The notes below the pieces were generated by a model. It searched no databases, was not told where the DNA came from, and saw only the letters and a program-made list of their open reading frames with translations. From assembly GCF_013369335.1 (NCBI RefSeq), contig NZ_SZQJ01000001.1, positions 62,001-126,000 on the forward strand: a stretch of DNA of 64,000 nucleotides. The letters are read 5' to 3'. The stretch is from Vibrio sp. JPW-9-11-11. GTDB lineage: Bacteria > Pseudomonadota > Gammaproteobacteria > Enterobacterales > Vibrionaceae. Every line of letters starts with the position of its first letter. Positions within the stretch are counted from its first letter, which is position 1. A program made the position numbers and the translations under genes. This document shows positions 18,387 to 27,261 of the stretch, in pieces.

Positions 18387-19352
18387 ATGCATTACGACGT
18401 GTTTAATGGTGATGCAGATGGCATCTTGTCATTGGTGCAACTTCGAAAGTTTGAGCCTAAAAGCTCGACTCTGATCACTGGATTGAAGCGAGATATCAAA
18501 TTGTTGCAGCAAGTGGTTGCCCAATCGGATACCAGTGGTGTTACGGTTTTAGATATCTCAATGGAAAAAAACATCGATGCCTTGCACTCATTACTAGAGA
18601 GAGACATTCCGGTTTTCTATTGCGATCATCATCGTACTGGCGAAGTGCCGCAAGCCAACAACTTTACCGCATTGATCAACCTTGATGCGCAAATTTGTAC
18701 CAGTCTTCTGATTAACAAGCACATTGGTGGGCGTTATGCCCATTGGGCCATTGCAGGGGCGTTTGGCGACAATTTAAATGCCCAAGCTGAGGCGCTGGCC
18801 ATAAAGTGTGATTTATCCGCGGAGCAAATCGCCTTCTTAAAAGAGCTGGGCGTGTTGGTGAATTACAACGGTTATGGTGCTAGCTTGGCGGATTTGCACA
18901 TAGAGCCCACAGATCTTTTCGTGAAATTAATGGCTTATGAGTCACCTTTTGATTTGCAAACGGATACCAGTTCACCATACTTTTTGCTCAAACAAGGTTA
19001 TGAGCAAGACGTAAATCACCTACGAACATTAAAGCCAACTTTTTATAGTTCGGTTGCCAAAGTATACAGTTTACCGTGTGAGGCCTGGGCGAGACGTATT
19101 AGTGGGGTATTTGGCAACCAATTAGCCAATCAATCGCCAGATAAAGCGCATGCAGTCATGACACTCAACCAAAACAGCGAAGATTATACTGTGAGTGTGA
19201 GAGCACCTTTAGAAAATCGAAGTGGTGCCGATGAAGTTTGCAGCCAATTTGTAACTGGTGGCGGCAGAAAGGCCGCTGCTGGGATTAATCAATTACCAAA
19301 GTCTGAAGTGGAAAACTTTGTTCAGGCTTTGAATGAATATTACGAGAAGTAG
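18387..19352 (+). CDS. DHH/DHHA1-family phosphoesterase, candidate PAP phosphatase
   Basis: Predicted cytoplasmic phosphoesterase of 321 residues. Metal-binding residues of the DHH family are visible: G-D-A-D-G (about residues 8-12), V-L-D-I-S (about 53-57), C-D-H-H-R (about 78-82) and F-G-D-N (about 127-130). The C-terminal DHHA1 domain ends in G-G-G-R-K-A-A-A-G. Relatives such as NrnA cut short oligonucleotides and also 3'-phosphoadenosine 5'-phosphate (PAP), the by-product of PAPS-dependent sulfation. Placement between cysC and cysN, 3 and 8 bases away, suggests PAP removal for the sulfotransferase at 23317. That role is inference; the fold is firm. Confidence 0.85.
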   Translation: MHYDVFNGDADGILSLVQLRKFEPKSSTLITGLKRDIKLLQQVVAQSDTSGVTVLDISMEKNIDALHSLLERDIPVFYCDHHRTGEVPQANNFTALINLDAQICTSLLINKHIGGRYAHWAIAGAFGDNLNAQAEALAIKCDLSAEQIAFLKELGVLVNYNGYGASLADLHIEPTDLFVKLMAYESPFDLQTDTSSPYFLLKQGYEQDVNHLRTLKPTFYSSVAKVYSLPCEAWARRISGVFGNQLANQSPDKAHAVMTLNQNSEDYTVSVRAPLENRSGADEVCSQFVTGGGRKAAAGINQLPKSEVENFVQALNEYYEK

Positions 19353-19360
19353 GATACAAG

Positions 19361-20770
19361 ATGTCACACTCTTCAGACTTGATTACAAAAGATATTGAAG
19401 CCTATTTGAAGGTTCATGAAAACAAGGATTTATTACGTTTTCTCACCTGTGGCAATGTAGATGATGGTAAATCAACCCTAATTGGCCGCCTGCTATACGA
19501 TTCAAAGCTGATCTACGAGGATCAGATGGCAGCGATTGAGAAAGACTCACAAAAATTCAATACCACCGATGAGGCGTTTGATCTAGCTTTGTTGGTTGAT
19601 GGATTGCAATCTGAGCGTGAACAAGGCATCACCATAGATGTAGCTTACCGCTACTTTTCGACAGACAAGCGTAAGTTTATTATTGCCGATACCCCAGGGC
19701 ATGAGCAGTACACTCGTAATATGGTGACAGGTGCATCGACATGTGACCTGGCAATTGTAATAGTGGATGCTCGCCGTGGTATTCAGGCCCAAACTCGCCG
19801 ACACAGCTACATTTGCTCTCTATTGGGTATCAAACACATTATAGTTGCCATTAACAAAATGGACTTGATGGATTACAGCCAAGAGGTGTATCAACAGATC
19901 AAAGCCAATTACCGAGAAATGGCGAAAAACTTCAATATCGATGATATTCGCTTTGTACCGATTTCAGCGCTAAAGGGCGACAATGTGGTGACCCCAAGTG
20001 TAAAAATGGATTGGTACCCTGGCGCTACATTAATGAGGTTGCTGGAAACAGTGAAAGTCGATAAAGATAAAGACCTCGAACACATGCGCTTTCCTGTTCA
20101 ATATGTTAACCGCCCTAACTCAAACTTCCGTGGGTTCTGCGGCACATTAGCTTCAGGCTTAGTGCAACTGGGTGATGAAGTAGTTTCGCTTCCTTCAGGC
20201 AAAACCTCTCGCGTGAAAAGTATTTACACTTTTGACGGTGAACTAAGTGCCGTACAGCCAGGCCAAGCAGTCACACTCACATTAGAAGATGAAATTGACA
20301 TCTCACGTGGCGACATGATTGTACACAAAGGGCACGAGCCTAAAGTGACCAATCAATGTGAAGCACACCTAGTGTGGATGGGCGAGCAGCCGATGTTGAC
20401 TCACAAAGAGTATCTATTTAAGTTTGCGACCAAGAGCTGCGCAGGTAAAATCTCTGAAGTTGTTCATAAAGTAGATGTTAATACGTTAGAACAGCATGCA
20501 GAAAAATCTGAGAGTCTAGAGCTTAACGAAATTGCTCTAACTAGTATTAAGCTCATGGATAAAGTGGCAATAGATAAGTATCAGCAATTGCCACAAACGG
20601 GTGCTTTCATTGTTATTGACCGAGTTAGAAACGTGACAGTTGGCGCAGGAATGGTCAATAGTTTGTCAGAATATAAAAAAACAACAGATAGATTATATTC
20701 TCAAGCAGAAAAAGAGCTAAATAGTTATGTTCGTAAGCACTACCCTGAGTGGGGTTGCGCAGAAATCTAA
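19361..20770 (+). CDS. cysN: Sulfate adenylyltransferase subunit 1 (GTPase)
   Basis: GTP-hydrolysing large subunit of ATP sulfurylase, working with CysD. The 469-residue EF-Tu-like protein has G1 G-N-V-D-D-G-K-S-T near residue 31, G3 D-T-P-G-H near residue 109 and G4 N-K-M-D near residue 165, then beta-barrel domains. No fused APS kinase domain is present; CysC is separate. Its stop overlaps the flippase start (TAATG), which physically couples sulfate activation to the polysaccharide genes. Confidence 0.96.
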   Translation: MSHSSDLITKDIEAYLKVHENKDLLRFLTCGNVDDGKSTLIGRLLYDSKLIYEDQMAAIEKDSQKFNTTDEAFDLALLVDGLQSEREQGITIDVAYRYFSTDKRKFIIADTPGHEQYTRNMVTGASTCDLAIVIVDARRGIQAQTRRHSYICSLLGIKHIIVAINKMDLMDYSQEVYQQIKANYREMAKNFNIDDIRFVPISALKGDNVVTPSVKMDWYPGATLMRLLETVKVDKDKDLEHMRFPVQYVNRPNSNFRGFCGTLASGLVQLGDEVVSLPSGKTSRVKSIYTFDGELSAVQPGQAVTLTLEDEIDISRGDMIVHKGHEPKVTNQCEAHLVWMGEQPMLTHKEYLFKFATKSCAGKISEVVHKVDVNTLEQHAEKSESLELNEIALTSIKLMDKVAIDKYQQLPQTGAFIVIDRVRNVTVGAGMVNSLSEYKKTTDRLYSQAEKELNSYVRKHYPEWGCAEI

Positions 20771-22020
20771 TGAAATTAATTAGAGTTTTTTCACAAGTTG
20801 CTTCAATTCAAATTATAGCTACAGCATTAACTCTTTTTCTGGTGTTGTACTATACGAGAGTTCTTACAATTGAAGAGTTCGGATCTTATGCGTTATTAAT
20901 GTCAGTGGTTTCACTAGCTTCTCTCTTAGCTGTAGCGGGAATAAACATATCATTGGTAAGAACAATACCTGTTTCTAGCAAAGAGACTAGCCTAAGACTA
21001 ATAGAGCTGTCACGTAGAAGGGTATTTTATCGTATTTTTTTTATAACACCTTTTGTTGTACTGTTCCTTTTCGAAAAGTCTGACTACCTATCCATTGTTT
21101 TCTCTTGTATCTTGATCGTTTTAAAGTGCCTAACTATTAGGGAAACATCAATACTCAATGGAATGGGAAAACATAAAGTTTCACAAATCTTCTTATTTCT
21201 TTTATTTCCTTTGTACAATGGGGTTATAAATTTTGTGTTATTTTTATTCGATATTAAGCTTACGATTACATTGATAATTGCTGTAATGTCCTTATCAAGT
21301 CTACTAGTCCAATATCAGAGTAGATGCTACAGAAAACGTAATATATCAAGTCACGAATTTGAAGAAGAGGATAGCTCCAAAATTGTAGCTAACTCTAGCA
21401 TCTTTTGGTTATCTTTAGTCTCTGTAATTGATATGATTGGAGTGGAACTTGGGACCTTGATACTTGGTTTTTTTGGTAGTCCAGATGATATTGCGCTCTT
21501 TAGAATTGCATCGCAAACAATGATTTTGGCTGTAATGGTTATCAGTTCAATGAACATTATACTAAACCCCAATATATCAAAATTGTACGGAAAGAGTTGT
21601 AATAATACGTCTGCGCTACAGCTCTATTTAACTAAATCTGTTCGGTTAACCTGCTTTATAATATTTCCAATACTGAGTATACTATTCATATTTGGAGAAT
21701 ATGCCATTGTTACTGTGTTCGGCCAAGAGTACAAGTATAGCCATGAAATTATAAAAATACTTATTTTTGGACAGGTTTTTAATTCTTTATGCGGTTCTGT
21801 GGGGGTAGTTTTAAATATGACTACTAATGAAAAAATTAGCGTTTTTATCTCTACTCTGGGACTGATTATTTATATTTCTCTCGTAATTATTGGTCTCGCT
21901 TTGAAGTTCAATGTATTATATTTGGTTGCGATTGGTTCTGCTTTGAATGTTATTTTTATAAATGTATCCTCCTCTTACTACATAAATAAGAAGTTTGGAC
22001 TAATTACTTGGCTTAGATAA
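20770..22020 (+). CDS. wzx: Oligosaccharide flippase (Wzx family)
   Basis: Polytopic membrane protein of 416 residues in the MATE/MVF polysaccharide transporter group, expected to flip the undecaprenyl-linked repeat unit to the periplasm. It shows about a dozen hydrophobic segments, an N-terminal Y-T-R-V-L-T-I-E-E-F-G pattern typical of Wzx and no other domain. ATG at 20770 overlaps the cysN stop. Base composition drops sharply to AT-rich here, marking the start of an imported glycan island. Family call is sound; substrate unknown. Confidence 0.85.
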   Translation: MKLIRVFSQVASIQIIATALTLFLVLYYTRVLTIEEFGSYALLMSVVSLASLLAVAGINISLVRTIPVSSKETSLRLIELSRRRVFYRIFFITPFVVLFLFEKSDYLSIVFSCILIVLKCLTIRETSILNGMGKHKVSQIFLFLLFPLYNGVINFVLFLFDIKLTITLIIAVMSLSSLLVQYQSRCYRKRNISSHEFEEEDSSKIVANSSIFWLSLVSVIDMIGVELGTLILGFFGSPDDIALFRIASQTMILAVMVISSMNIILNPNISKLYGKSCNNTSALQLYLTKSVRLTCFIIFPILSILFIFGEYAIVTVFGQEYKYSHEIIKILIFGQVFNSLCGSVGVVLNMTTNEKISVFISTLGLIIYISLVIIGLALKFNVLYLVAIGSALNVIFINVSSSYYINKKFGLITWLR

Positions 22021-22091
22021 TGGTTTTTAATAATCGATAAATAATCTACCTGACATATAACATATAAAAAAGCTTATTAGGGAGTGTGTAA

Positions 22092-23327
22092 ATGTTGAAT
22101 ATTGCAGTTGTAGGGGCAGGAATTTCGGGCCTTTCTGTGGCAAAAATGTTACAAAAAGAAGGGGCTAATGTTCATGTTTTTGAAAAGTCTTCCACTATCG
22201 GTGGTATAGCGCGTGTAACAGATATTGAAGGTTATGGGCCTTATCATACTGTAGGAGGACACTGTTTCAATAGTAAATATGATGCGGTTAAAAAGTTTGT
22301 ATTTGAGGAAGTTCTACCCAAGGACAAATGGAATAAAATCAATAGAAATGCAAAGATATCATTTCAATCAAGTTTGATACCATACCCTATTGAGTTAAAT
22401 TTACATGCTTTGGCCAAAGTAGACCAAGACTTGGCGAGTGATGCCCTGGTAGATTTTATGACTGCGCCAGGAGGAAGCTTAAACGACAACCTGGCGAGTT
22501 GGTTTAAAGATAGTTTTGGTACTACGTTATCAGATAGGTATTTTATTCCTTACAATCGGAAAATTTGGGGAAGAGAGCCAAGTCAAATGTCTTCGACTTG
22601 GGTATCAGACAAACTCCCTCTACCAAACAAAAAACAAGTTGCTCAGAGCTTGTTTACTCCTCAACAAGATTTCATGCCACATGCTAGCTTCTATTATCCA
22701 AAGTCTGGTAGTCAAAATGAGTTTATCGAAGCGCTTTCTCAAGGTCTAAAAATTACTAAGTCGTTTGAGGTAAAGAGTATAAATAATGGTATTATCAATG
22801 ATGAGTTAAAGTTCGATTTTGTCATCTCTACGATACCATTAAACGAAATATGTAATGTGGTATCGTTAAGTCGAGAAGAGAATGAGCTTTGTAAAGCTCT
22901 GAAGTATAATAAAGTAACTACGATGCTTTGGGAGACTAATGAAATAGAGGAAACATGGTTATATTACCCTGAAGAGAAGTTTAAGTTTCATCGACTAATA
23001 AATATCGGGTCATTTATTCGTCCAAAAAGGAATATTGCGATAACAGAGGCGGTTGGAGAGGTAGATTACGACGAGATGGTTAATAGTGGAAAGGAAATTC
23101 ATCAGTTGATCAAGCCTATATCCTATAATGTATCAAGTCATGCTTATGTAGTATTCGAAGAAGAAACAAGACAGAAGTCAGAACAACTTATAAAAACCCT
23201 AGAAACCCATGGTGTATATTCACACGGTCGATTTGGCCATTGGGAATATTATAATATGGATATTTGCATTCAAAAGTCATTTGAATTGGTCGAGAGGTTG
23301 AAGAGGATTTACAAAAATGAATTTTAA
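22092..23327 (+). CDS. FAD-dependent oxidoreductase resembling UDP-galactopyranose mutase
   Basis: Protein of 411 residues with an N-terminal dinucleotide-binding motif V-G-A-G-I-S-G-L-S-V (residues 6-15), V-F-E-K-S-S-T-I-G-G-I-A-R and a C-terminal G-R-F-G-H-W-E-Y-Y-N-M-D segment that echoes the G-R-x-x-x-Y-x-Y-x-D-M-D end of UDP-galactopyranose mutase and amine-oxidase-like relatives. It may therefore act on a nucleotide sugar, for example making a furanose, or on another locus-specific substrate. GGGAG lies 8 bases upstream of the ATG. It overlaps the sulfotransferase gene by 11 bases. Overall class is clear; reaction not known. Confidence 0.7.
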   Translation: MLNIAVVGAGISGLSVAKMLQKEGANVHVFEKSSTIGGIARVTDIEGYGPYHTVGGHCFNSKYDAVKKFVFEEVLPKDKWNKINRNAKISFQSSLIPYPIELNLHALAKVDQDLASDALVDFMTAPGGSLNDNLASWFKDSFGTTLSDRYFIPYNRKIWGREPSQMSSTWVSDKLPLPNKKQVAQSLFTPQQDFMPHASFYYPKSGSQNEFIEALSQGLKITKSFEVKSINNGIINDELKFDFVISTIPLNEICNVVSLSREENELCKALKYNKVTTMLWETNEIEETWLYYPEEKFKFHRLINIGSFIRPKRNIAITEAVGEVDYDEMVNSGKEIHQLIKPISYNVSSHAYVVFEEETRQKSEQLIKTLETHGVYSHGRFGHWEYYNMDICIQKSFELVERLKRIYKNEF

Positions 23328-24123
23328 TTTCAAGTTAAAAATAGTGATTCTTGGACTAAAAAAAACCAAAAGAATCTTGGTTTCATTTTACAGGATCATC
23401 TTTGCAAGCTTTATTAATTCTATAGATTGTAATGGTGTAGTTAAAAGTGATAGAGCGAAAGTATTATACATTCCTATCGCTAAAAATGGATGTTCTTCAA
23501 TCAAGAAACTTATTTATGAATATGAAAGTAGAAAATCTATTGGATCAGACCATGAGCTACATAAGATTGTTAACTCGAACGAATCTATTTTCTCTGAATC
23601 CTTAACTGTTGAGCATCAAGGTTACCAAAAGCTATTTGTATGCAGGAATCCTTTTTTAAGAACCATTTCCTTTTATAGAAACAAGTTTGAAGAGTACAAT
23701 AAGCCACGTGGAAGTGGCCGTCCTGAATTTGCTTACAGCGAATACCTCAATGGTGTTTTTAGATCGAGTATGAAATTTGAAGAAGTAGTTGATGTTTTGT
23801 CCCAAATTCCTGATAGCTTGTCAGAGCGCCACTTTCAATCTCAATCTTTTGGTTTTGATTATTATTTGAAAAAGAATGACAATGATATAACGATAATAGC
23901 TCTTGAGGACAGAGATAAGCTTAATGAGTTTTGTAGAGGATATTTTGGAAAGTTGATGTACACGACAAACAGTACGTCAACAGATGATGGTGAAATTGAC
24001 TTAATTAAAAAGTACTATACTATCGAAACCTTGAATAATATCTATGAAAGGTATAAATCTGATGTAAATCGTTTCGGATACAAAAGCGACTATGATAGGT
24101 ACAAGGAAGTGTTAGTTAGATGA
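23317..24123 (+). CDS. Sulfotransferase family 2 protein (glycan sulfotransferase)
   Basis: Predicted PAPS-dependent carbohydrate sulfotransferase of 268 residues. The 5'-phosphosulfate-binding loop I-P-I-A-K-N-G-C-S-S-I-K is near residue 52 and the 3'-phosphate-binding motif V-C-R-N-P-F-L-R-T-I-S-F-Y near residue 108, in the same order and spacing as Sulfotransfer_2 (carbohydrate 2-O/chondroitin type) proteins. The basic N-terminus may contact the membrane. It sits in the AT-rich glycan island directly downstream of the cysD-cysC-cysN block that would supply PAPS. It overlaps both neighbours by a few bases, so it is translated within the same operon. Confidence 0.83.
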   Translation: MNFNFKLKIVILGLKKTKRILVSFYRIIFASFINSIDCNGVVKSDRAKVLYIPIAKNGCSSIKKLIYEYESRKSIGSDHELHKIVNSNESIFSESLTVEHQGYQKLFVCRNPFLRTISFYRNKFEEYNKPRGSGRPEFAYSEYLNGVFRSSMKFEEVVDVLSQIPDSLSERHFQSQSFGFDYYLKKNDNDITIIALEDRDKLNEFCRGYFGKLMYTTNSTSTDDGEIDLIKKYYTIETLNNIYERYKSDVNRFGYKSDYDRYKEVLVR

Positions 24124-24869
24124 AGAAGTTTGTTTATTTGGTTCAAGGTCGGTCTAGTAATGTAGATGTCTTTTTTTCTTGGGAATCTGAAGACGCTGAC
24201 ATAATTATATTGACTTGGGATAAGGAGAAAGAAGGATGTATTTTTTATCCAAATAGTACTTGGGCTACGGGGAGAAACCGATTATTGTCAGAAGCTCTAG
24301 AACGAGATGATTATATGTACTTCATATTTATGGATGAAGACGTAGATTTTACTCTAGGCTCGCATAAAGATCTTGAACGCTGTCTTATAGAATACCAACC
24401 TTTAATCGGAGCTCCAGTGCAATTTAAAAGTTCAAGACTTCAGCACATTATAGATAATATACCGCTCCTTTCTAGAAATAAAGTTCAGTATCAGTATCAT
24501 ATTGATGAGCAGTTACAAGCATTTCATAGAGATGCATTGAAAGAAGAATTGCTGTTACCTTACAGAACAACATATGATGATGTTTGTTGGTGGTACAATA
24601 CCGAACTATTACAATATATTATTAGAGATAAATACCATTCATCATCCTTGCAATTCAATAACATTGAAATAATTAATGAGCAACATATAGACTACCCTCA
24701 GAGCTACGACTTGGAAACAGCGAACAATATAATTGATATGGAGGTAGGTCCAGGAAATTATAGGAGAAGGCTAATAGAAGTAGGTATGGGTAAACATGGA
24801 TGGCTTATGTCTAAGTTTATTATCCTGTATCATCTAATCTGCGAATATTGGAAATCCGCAATAAAATGA
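24120..24869 (+). CDS. Putative glycosyltransferase (GT-A-like) of the glycan island
   Basis: Protein of 249 residues without a family I can name. F-I-F-M-D-E-D-V-D-F near residue 70 looks like a D-x-D motif of a GT-A nucleotide-sugar transferase, preceded by beta-strand-like I-I-I-L-T-W-D and a conserved-looking R-N-R-L-L-S-E-A-L. Later segments (T-Y-D-D-V-C-W-W-Y-N) are rich in Asp and Trp. The C-terminus is hydrophobic. It overlaps the sulfotransferase stop (ATGA) and the polymerase start (ATGA). A glycosyltransferase role is inferred from the motif and position. Confidence 0.55.
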   Translation: MKKFVYLVQGRSSNVDVFFSWESEDADIIILTWDKEKEGCIFYPNSTWATGRNRLLSEALERDDYMYFIFMDEDVDFTLGSHKDLERCLIEYQPLIGAPVQFKSSRLQHIIDNIPLLSRNKVQYQYHIDEQLQAFHRDALKEELLLPYRTTYDDVCWWYNTELLQYIIRDKYHSSSLQFNNIEIINEQHIDYPQSYDLETANNIIDMEVGPGNYRRRLIEVGMGKHGWLMSKFIILYHLICEYWKSAIK

Positions 24870-26191
24870 ACGTTAATTCAAAGTTCCATGCCAACTTTAT
24901 TGTTGGCTGGTTCGTTTTTTTTCTTTTAATATTGTCATCGCTTTTACATTATTTAGTGCCAGGTTATTATGGATTTGATTATCTAGCTGGATTTACCCTA
25001 CTTTTGATTTTAATAAATTTCAGGTTGGAGAAGCAAACAATATTACCGTTGTTTTACTTTGCTGTTATTTCCTACACTTACATTATTTCATTTACTGGAT
25101 ATTTATATGATACCCCATTTGGTTTTTTTGAAGGGGCTAGTGGTGAGGAAGTTAGAACTACTTTAAACATATTTACTTATGCTGCAATAGCCTTTATGAT
25201 GCCATTGCAAATTAAAAGATTTTTCATAAAGAGAAATGAATATGCAAGGATAGATAGATTTAAAAATATTCCAATTCTAGTATTCAAGGAAAAGTTGATT
25301 AAGCTATCCTCTTCGCTAATTGGATATATTGTTATCTTATTTCCATTTTCTGCCTATTTTTTCTCTTTTGACGATCCTATGTTGTTTCTGTATCGAATAG
25401 GATATGAGTATGAATCTGAGCGTATATATCGAGTTTTAGCAACCATAATAATGCCATTCTCATTTCTTCTTTTAGGTGCGGTTAAACGTAGAAGTGCAAG
25501 GTATTTACTGTTTTCTCTTAATTTTATCATGTTTTTTGGTCTTACATCGAGGACAACTTTGCTTCTTCTCGTTATTTATTTTTTTGTGAGGACTTTTATT
25601 AGTCGTAAGAGATTTTGGCATTATGGCATGTATTCGTTTATCTTTATGATAATAGCGACGTCGGTCTTGTCTTTTAGGGTCAATCTTCATCAAGGATTTC
25701 TTCCTAACTTATTGTCCCTTGTAACGTTAAGTCTTGATTGGGGAGCAATAATTTCTGGTTTTAATTACATTCTTTCTTTCTCTGTATCAGTTGTTCATTA
25801 TTCTGTGAATGAGTTGACTTTGGACTCTGACATTTTCTGGACATCTATCAATCCTTTACCCAGCGCAATGTTAGATTTGTCGGTAATATACGATAGTCAA
25901 ATTAACCCATTTGTTCCTGTACCTGCTATTGGTTTGGTGGCCACTTTGGGATTTAACTATCTGATTTTAACCTATTTTACTTTGGGAATGGTTTTTTCTT
26001 TGATGTTTGATACTTGCAAAAGTAAGCTTTTAACATCTGTATTAGTATTGTTCCTATTACTAATATCATTACTATCAACACAATATAATTTGAGAGGTTG
26101 CTCTAGAATTCTTTCTGTTTCATTTATCCTATATGTCAGCTATTATTTTATGTTACTTATGTCGAGGGAAAGAAAATGCTATTCATTTTAG
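24866..26191 (+). CDS. wzy: O-antigen/capsule polymerase-like membrane protein (Wzy)
   Basis: Polytopic inner-membrane protein of 441 residues with about ten or more hydrophobic segments and one larger periplasmic loop (about residues 290-350), the usual plan of Wzy polymerases, whose sequences are poorly conserved. ATG at 24866 is chosen because it forms an ATGA overlap with the previous gene; an upstream in-frame codon at 24848 is unlikely. No other polymerase candidate lies between wzx and wzz, which supports the call. It would polymerise repeat units at the periplasmic face. Confidence 0.7.
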   Translation: MNVNSKFHANFIVGWFVFFLLILSSLLHYLVPGYYGFDYLAGFTLLLILINFRLEKQTILPLFYFAVISYTYIISFTGYLYDTPFGFFEGASGEEVRTTLNIFTYAAIAFMMPLQIKRFFIKRNEYARIDRFKNIPILVFKEKLIKLSSSLIGYIVILFPFSAYFFSFDDPMLFLYRIGYEYESERIYRVLATIIMPFSFLLLGAVKRRSARYLLFSLNFIMFFGLTSRTTLLLLVIYFFVRTFISRKRFWHYGMYSFIFMIIATSVLSFRVNLHQGFLPNLLSLVTLSLDWGAIISGFNYILSFSVSVVHYSVNELTLDSDIFWTSINPLPSAMLDLSVIYDSQINPFVPVPAIGLVATLGFNYLILTYFTLGMVFSLMFDTCKSKLLTSVLVLFLLLISLLSTQYNLRGCSRILSVSFILYVSYYFMLLMSRERKCYSF

Positions 26192-27261
26192 GTCCGTCAA
26201 AGGGGCCTGTTACTGGCCAGAGTTACGCTTTGAATAAGTTTGTCGAAAAAACTAGCTCCAACTGTATTGTTGTTTCAACATCATCAAGATCTTCAAATGT
26301 TCTACTCAAGACCCTCTACAACATTATGCTATTCCCGCATATTTTATTTAGATTGATGTCCAGTAATCCTTCCAGAGCCTACATTAGTATCTCTAGAGGT
26401 AACCTCTCGCATTTAAGGGACTTGTATGCGATCTTTATTTGTCGGTCTATGTCGATTCCAGTAATATTACACTTACATGGCGCAGACCTAAAACAATTAC
26501 GCAACTCAATCCCAAGGTTTTGGCGATATATTTTTGACTCATGCTATCGTTATAGTACTGCTAATATTGTACTTTCTGAATCTATGAAAGAACAATTTGA
26601 CTTTTGCGACGCGTTTAAGACTAAAGTGGTTCCCAATTTTCATGGTTTTGACAATAGAATTGAAGATGTAATATCTCATATAGAAAGCTCTGATCTTTCA
26701 ACTATTCGGATATGTTATTTTTCTAATGTGATGGCTAGTAAGGGGATCGGGTGCCTTTTAGATGCTTTGAATGATTTGGATTGTGACTTTGAGTTGAAAG
26801 TTGCAGGAAAGATTATGGACGATGGTACAATGCCCTTTGAAAGTTTCAAACATGATTTCTTATCTAGAGTAGAGAGTGATGAAAGAATAACTTACTTGGA
26901 TGGTGTCTACGGAGATGATAAATATAGATTCCTTCTAGACAATCATATTATGGTATTACCAACATTTTATAAAACCGAAGCTCAGCCAATTTCAATTATT
27001 GAAGCACTATCTCTTGGGAATATTGTCATTACTACAAAGCATAACTATCTGTCCGACTTGATAGAAAATGATAGAAATGGCCAATTAGTTAATGTGAAAT
27101 CCCCTGAAGAAATTTCATATGCTATTAATGGGCTATCCAGAGATAGGAGGCGTCTCAAATCGATAATGCTTAGAAATGCTCGTTTTTACTATAACGACTA
27201 TTCATTGTTGTCACATGTTAACCGTGTAGAGGAAGTGATTTTCCATGGCAAAAGAAGTTGA
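26176..27261 (+). CDS. Glycosyltransferase family 4
   Basis: GT-B glycosyltransferase of 361 residues. The N-terminal half has L-G-P-S-K-G-P-V-T-G-Q-S and H-L-H-G-A-D-L, the linker V-V-P-N-F-H-G, and the C-terminal donor domain carries an E-x7-E motif (E-A-Q-P-I-S-I-I-E) near residue 275 followed by A-L-S-L-G-N. It overlaps wzy by 16 bases and the next GT2 gene by 17 bases. It would add one sugar of the repeat unit; donor unknown. Strongly AT-rich like its neighbours. Confidence 0.85.
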   Translation: MLFILGPSKGPVTGQSYALNKFVEKTSSNCIVVSTSSRSSNVLLKTLYNIMLFPHILFRLMSSNPSRAYISISRGNLSHLRDLYAIFICRSMSIPVILHLHGADLKQLRNSIPRFWRYIFDSCYRYSTANIVLSESMKEQFDFCDAFKTKVVPNFHGFDNRIEDVISHIESSDLSTIRICYFSNVMASKGIGCLLDALNDLDCDFELKVAGKIMDDGTMPFESFKHDFLSRVESDERITYLDGVYGDDKYRFLLDNHIMVLPTFYKTEAQPISIIEALSLGNIVITTKHNYLSDLIENDRNGQLVNVKSPEEISYAINGLSRDRRRLKSIMLRNARFYYNDYSLLSHVNRVEEVIFHGKRS

